Origin: Anaerolineae bacterium
Lineage (GTDB): Bacteria; Chloroflexota; Anaerolineae; UBA1429
Length of the DNA stretch: 43,194 nt
Direction of reading: 5' to 3'
Assembly: GCA_007132185.1 (NCBI GenBank)
Contig: SLPC01000006.1
Location: 1-43,194, forward strand
Below, piece after piece: positions 40,707-43,194 of the stretch. Position 1 is the stretch's first letter. The number at the start of each line of letters is the position of its first letter. The translations under genes and the position numbers were made by a program. A model generated the notes under the pieces. The model saw only the letters and a program-made list of their open reading frames with translations. It ran no database searches and was not told the DNA's origin.

Positions 40707-40790
40707 ATGAGCCACGGCTCACAATCAGAAATAGGGGCGGTCGTCGCCCCGCAGATGGCGCATTGCGCCTCGGTCATGGAGAGCGCATGA
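40707..40790 (+). CDS. 27-residue ORF, candidate peptide precursor
   Basis: ATG 40707 has AGGGAG 6 bases upstream, and the TGA stop (40788-40790) overlaps the ATGATG start of the radical SAM gene, a layout typical of translational coupling. The peptide starts MSHGSQSEIG and ends QMAHCASVMESA: one Cys, two His. The HCASV near the end is the HSACV repeat motif with Ser and Cys exchanged. It may be a modified peptide precursor or just a coupling leader; no known precursor family is recognised. Its length alone is weak evidence for a gene. Confidence 0.4.
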   Translation: MSHGSQSEIGAVVAPQMAHCASVMESA

Positions 40791-42256
40791 TGGCCGATCA
40801 GACACCGTGTCACAACGGGAACGGTGCGTCGTCTGGCGTGCCTGATCTGCAGGCCTTTGCGGAGCAACTGATCGGGACGACGCGCGAGCGGATCTATATC
40901 CGGCCCGAGGATGGCTTGCTGATCCTACGGCCCAACCAGTTGCACTATTTGAACGAAACGGCTGTATTCATGCTCGACAGGCTGTACGGGCAGCCCGATG
41001 GCCCCGACGTTGAGGATGTGGTGAGCCAGGTGAGTGAGCGGTACAGTGTGGACCGGGGGCGGGTGCGCCAGGACCTGGTGAGCCTGCTGCAGGGGCTGTC
41101 GAGCTTGCTCAACGACCAGATGATGGGCATCCCGGGGGTCAAGATCACGCCCTTTGGCTCCCACAAGCGCACCCTGCCGGTGCTATCCGAGATCGCCATC
41201 ACCTATCGCTGCAACAACCGTTGTACCTTTTGCTACGCTAGCTCGCCTGACCGGGGAGACGATCTGCCCGAGATGACCACCGACGAGGTCAAGGTCGTCA
41301 TCGATCGTATCGGCGACGAGGCCCACTGCCCGACGGTGTCGTTCACGGGGGGAGAGCCCACGCTGCGGCCCGACCTAGCCGAACTGATCGCCTATGCGAG
41401 GGCTCAAGAGATGCGGGTGAACCTGATCACCAATGGCGTCCTGTGCAGCGATCGTGACTATGTACGGCGGCTGGCCGACGCGGAACTGGACTCGGCCCAG
41501 GTGAGCATCGAGGGGGGCTCGGCGGCGGTGCACGACGCGATCACCCAGCACCCCGGCTCCTGGGAGCGGGCGGTCCAGGCCGTCCGCAACCTGCGTGAGG
41601 CGGGCGTGCACACCCATACCAATACCACCCTGTGCGGCGGCAACCGTGCCCATCTCGACGAGCTGGTGGACTATTTGGCCGAGGGCCTGGGCTCGGAGTA
41701 TTTCTCGATGAACATGGTTATCCGGACGGGCACGGCGTTGGACCACGACGAGGACGATATACGCTACGATCAGGTGGGGCCCATCATCCTCGCCGTGCAA
41801 GAGCGCAGCGAGGTCAAAGGCATTCATTTCGTATGGTACTCGCCCGTGCCATACTGCCTGTTCAACCCGGTGCAGGCTGGCCTGGGCGGCAAGTCGTGCG
41901 CCTGTGTGGACGGCCTCATCTCGGTGAACCCGGCCGGTGAGCTGCTGCCCTGCTCAAGTTTCGAGCGCGGCATCGGCGACCTGCTGCATCAGCCTTTCGA
42001 GCAGGTCTGGCACAGCCGCGCGGCGCGCTACTGGCGCAACAAAGAGTTTCTTCCGCCAGTGTGCGAGTCTTGTGACATCCGGCAGATCTGCTGCGGCGCC
42101 TGCCCGCTGTATTGGGACCAGCGCCGGGGCTTTGACGAGTTAGAAGGGGTCGCGCCGGGTGGGTCGGTGCTGGCGAGTATGGCCTGGCGGGCCAAAAAGG
42201 CGCTTTTTTCGCGGACCTGGGGGGTTGGCCTCGGGCCCGGACGACAAGGGGGATAG
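40787..42256 (+). CDS. Radical SAM/SPASM protein with N-terminal PqqD-like domain
   Basis: 489 residues. N-terminal domain (about 32-110: RIYIRPEDGLLILRPNQLHYLNETAVFMLDRLYG and QDLVSLLQGL) resembles PqqD/RiPP-recognition elements. Radical SAM core: the CNNRCTFCY motif (Cys142, 146, 149), SFTGGEPTLRPDL, VNLITNGVL, SIEGGSAAVHDAI. C-terminal SPASM: Cys in KSCACVDG, LLPCSSF, PVCESCDIRQICCGACPLYW. This architecture is that of peptide-modifying enzymes (PqqE, MftC, sactipeptide and CXXX-repeat maturases); the product is probably a thioether or C-C crosslink, which cannot be fixed by sequence. ATG 40787 has GGAG 5 bases upstream. Confidence 0.85.
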   Translation: MMADQTPCHNGNGASSGVPDLQAFAEQLIGTTRERIYIRPEDGLLILRPNQLHYLNETAVFMLDRLYGQPDGPDVEDVVSQVSERYSVDRGRVRQDLVSLLQGLSSLLNDQMMGIPGVKITPFGSHKRTLPVLSEIAITYRCNNRCTFCYASSPDRGDDLPEMTTDEVKVVIDRIGDEAHCPTVSFTGGEPTLRPDLAELIAYARAQEMRVNLITNGVLCSDRDYVRRLADAELDSAQVSIEGGSAAVHDAITQHPGSWERAVQAVRNLREAGVHTHTNTTLCGGNRAHLDELVDYLAEGLGSEYFSMNMVIRTGTALDHDEDDIRYDQVGPIILAVQERSEVKGIHFVWYSPVPYCLFNPVQAGLGGKSCACVDGLISVNPAGELLPCSSFERGIGDLLHQPFEQVWHSRAARYWRNKEFLPPVCESCDIRQICCGACPLYWDQRRGFDELEGVAPGGSVLASMAWRAKKALFSRTWGVGLGPGRQGG

Positions 42257-42259
42257 CAC

Positions 42260-43194
42260 ATGGCCACAGTCTCGGCAAAACAGCGCGTGTATACCATGAA
42301 CTTGGCCCAGTTCGATCGCTACCTGCGCGACAAGTCAGGCGAGCTCACGTCATGTGTGAACGTGATCGATGACATTCACACCCAATTCGAGACCCTGTTC
42401 CGGCGCGAGTTGGAGATCTGGCAGGAGCTGTTTGCCGAGTGCTATCCAGAGCTGTCTCTGCAACGCGAGGAGATGCCCGATGCGCTGCAGGTCTATCTGG
42501 ATCGCATCGAGGCCGAGGAGCTGGCGCGCCTGCAGGAAGAGATCGCCGATCTGGAGAAGCAGCTCGAGGAGCTGCGCTACCAGATGGATACCAACATGGT
42601 CCGGGCTCAGGCGGCGACCAGGGCCCTACAGGAGGCTAACCCCGATCTGAATCGCCGTGAGGAACAGCTCCAGGCCACTATCGTACAGCTTCAGGACGAG
42701 TATGCTCAGGCGTACGAAGAGTTGGAGGAGCTGCAGGGCCCTTCGATGAGCTGGCTGACCAACGCCGGGGCGATTCGCAGGGCCAAGCGCAAGCAACGAG
42801 ATCTCAAGCGCAAGCAGGCCGAGGCCCTGGAGGAATTGCGCGCCGTGCGCCAAGAGTGGCTGACTATGGTGCAGGAGACCAGTGAAAAGCAGGGGCAGCT
42901 ACGGGGATCCTGGCAACGGGCTGGGATCACCAGCGCCGAGTTGCAGGCGCGCTATGATCATCTGGTCAACAACCTGGAGGACCTGGCCCGGCAGGATGGT
43001 ATGCAGCGTGCTCTGCTAGAGATCACCGAGAGTTATCCGGTGGAGGGGGAGCTGGGCGAACAGCTGGCCAAGGTCGCCCGGCACAATGCCATCCGCAACA
43101 GCTATGAGGCAGGCCTGGGGGCCTCTTCCGAGACGCTGGGCCTGCTGCGTGGCATTGGTACAGGCCTTGAAAAGTTTAGCCAGAGCGTGAGCAA
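42260..43194 (+). CDS. Coiled-coil protein, 3'-truncated by window end
   Basis: Open for 311 codons from ATG 42260 (GGGGG 7 bases upstream), 3 bases after the radical SAM stop, and still open at the last base. It begins MATVSAKQRVYTMNLAQF. Predicted coiled coil at about residues 83-165 (RIEAEELARLQEEIADLEKQ), a strongly basic helix at about 170-190 (RRAKRKQRDLKRKQAEALEE), then more helix. No signal peptide or membrane segment. Unknown function; its position suggests a role with the repeat-tail/radical SAM module. Confidence 0.7.
   Translation, partial: MATVSAKQRVYTMNLAQFDRYLRDKSGELTSCVNVIDDIHTQFETLFRRELEIWQELFAECYPELSLQREEMPDALQVYLDRIEAEELARLQEEIADLEKQLEELRYQMDTNMVRAQAATRALQEANPDLNRREEQLQATIVQLQDEYAQAYEELEELQGPSMSWLTNAGAIRRAKRKQRDLKRKQAEALEELRAVRQEWLTMVQETSEKQGQLRGSWQRAGITSAELQARYDHLVNNLEDLARQDGMQRALLEITESYPVEGELGEQLAKVARHNAIRNSYEAGLGASSETLGLLRGIGTGLEKFSQSVS

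Overview
The window is GC-rich bacterial chromosome with densely packed genes. No rRNA, tRNA or complete mobile element was seen. The gene set suggests a Chloroflexota-like (Anaerolineae-type) bacterium: mevalonate kinase, a tungsten-type aldehyde:ferredoxin oxidoreductase, single-membrane style lipoprotein and LysM surface proteins, RtcA, and envelope proteins with Pro-rich stalks. This assignment is inference from gene content; no phylogenetic marker was compared.

Layout. 1-3.1 kb: the end of a tRNA-dihydrouridine synthase and an AMMECR1 protein (+), facing rtcA and a metallo-beta-lactamase-fold hydrolase (-). 3.2-8.3 kb: a GT-A glycosyltransferase and a large secreted subtilase (+). 8.3-11.6 kb: a trans-translation island with the tmRNA gene (-), mtaP (+), then smpB and the tail-specific protease ctpA (-). 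11.8-19.7 kb (all -): gatB, gyrB with an upstream membrane-protein gene, murA and zwf. 19.8-27.4 kb (-): a membrane-anchored chelatase-like protein, preceded by an eight-gene ATPase operon in the order atpD-C-R-B-E-F-A-G. 27.4-30.9 kb (-): an O-antigen-ligase-like protein, a LysM protein and a TPR protein. 31-34 kb: a TIM-barrel isomerase (+) and an aldehyde:ferredoxin oxidoreductase (-), convergent on a shared hairpin. 34.3-43.2 kb (all +): a lipoprotein, then a tightly packed run of mevalonate kinase, a small membrane protein, a GT4 and a WecG/TagA glycosyltransferase, a membrane protein with a Cys/His repeat tail, a 27-residue ORF, a radical SAM/SPASM protein and a coiled-coil protein cut by the window end.

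Two systems stand out. (1) The ATPase operon has the hallmarks of the N-ATPase branch of F-type ATPases: atpD first, an atpR gene, no atpH, a b-delta fused AtpF, and a c subunit with two carboxylates (Glu32 and Glu65) in an otherwise Na+-type site. atpQ is absent. (2) At 38.9-42.3 kb, a DUF2207-like membrane protein ends in eleven His-Ser/Asp-Ala-Cys tetrads on its predicted cytoplasmic side. It is followed by a 27-residue ORF whose stop overlaps the start of a radical SAM protein carrying a PqqD-like N-terminal domain and a Cys-rich SPASM C-terminus. I read this as a candidate peptide- or protein-modification system, possibly undescribed, in which the repeat tail or the small peptide is the substrate.

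Several promoters share the -35 hexamer TTGCCG with a near-consensus -10 at 16-17 bp. Many starts are GTG or TTG with clear Shine-Dalgarno sequences, so start choices are explained gene by gene.
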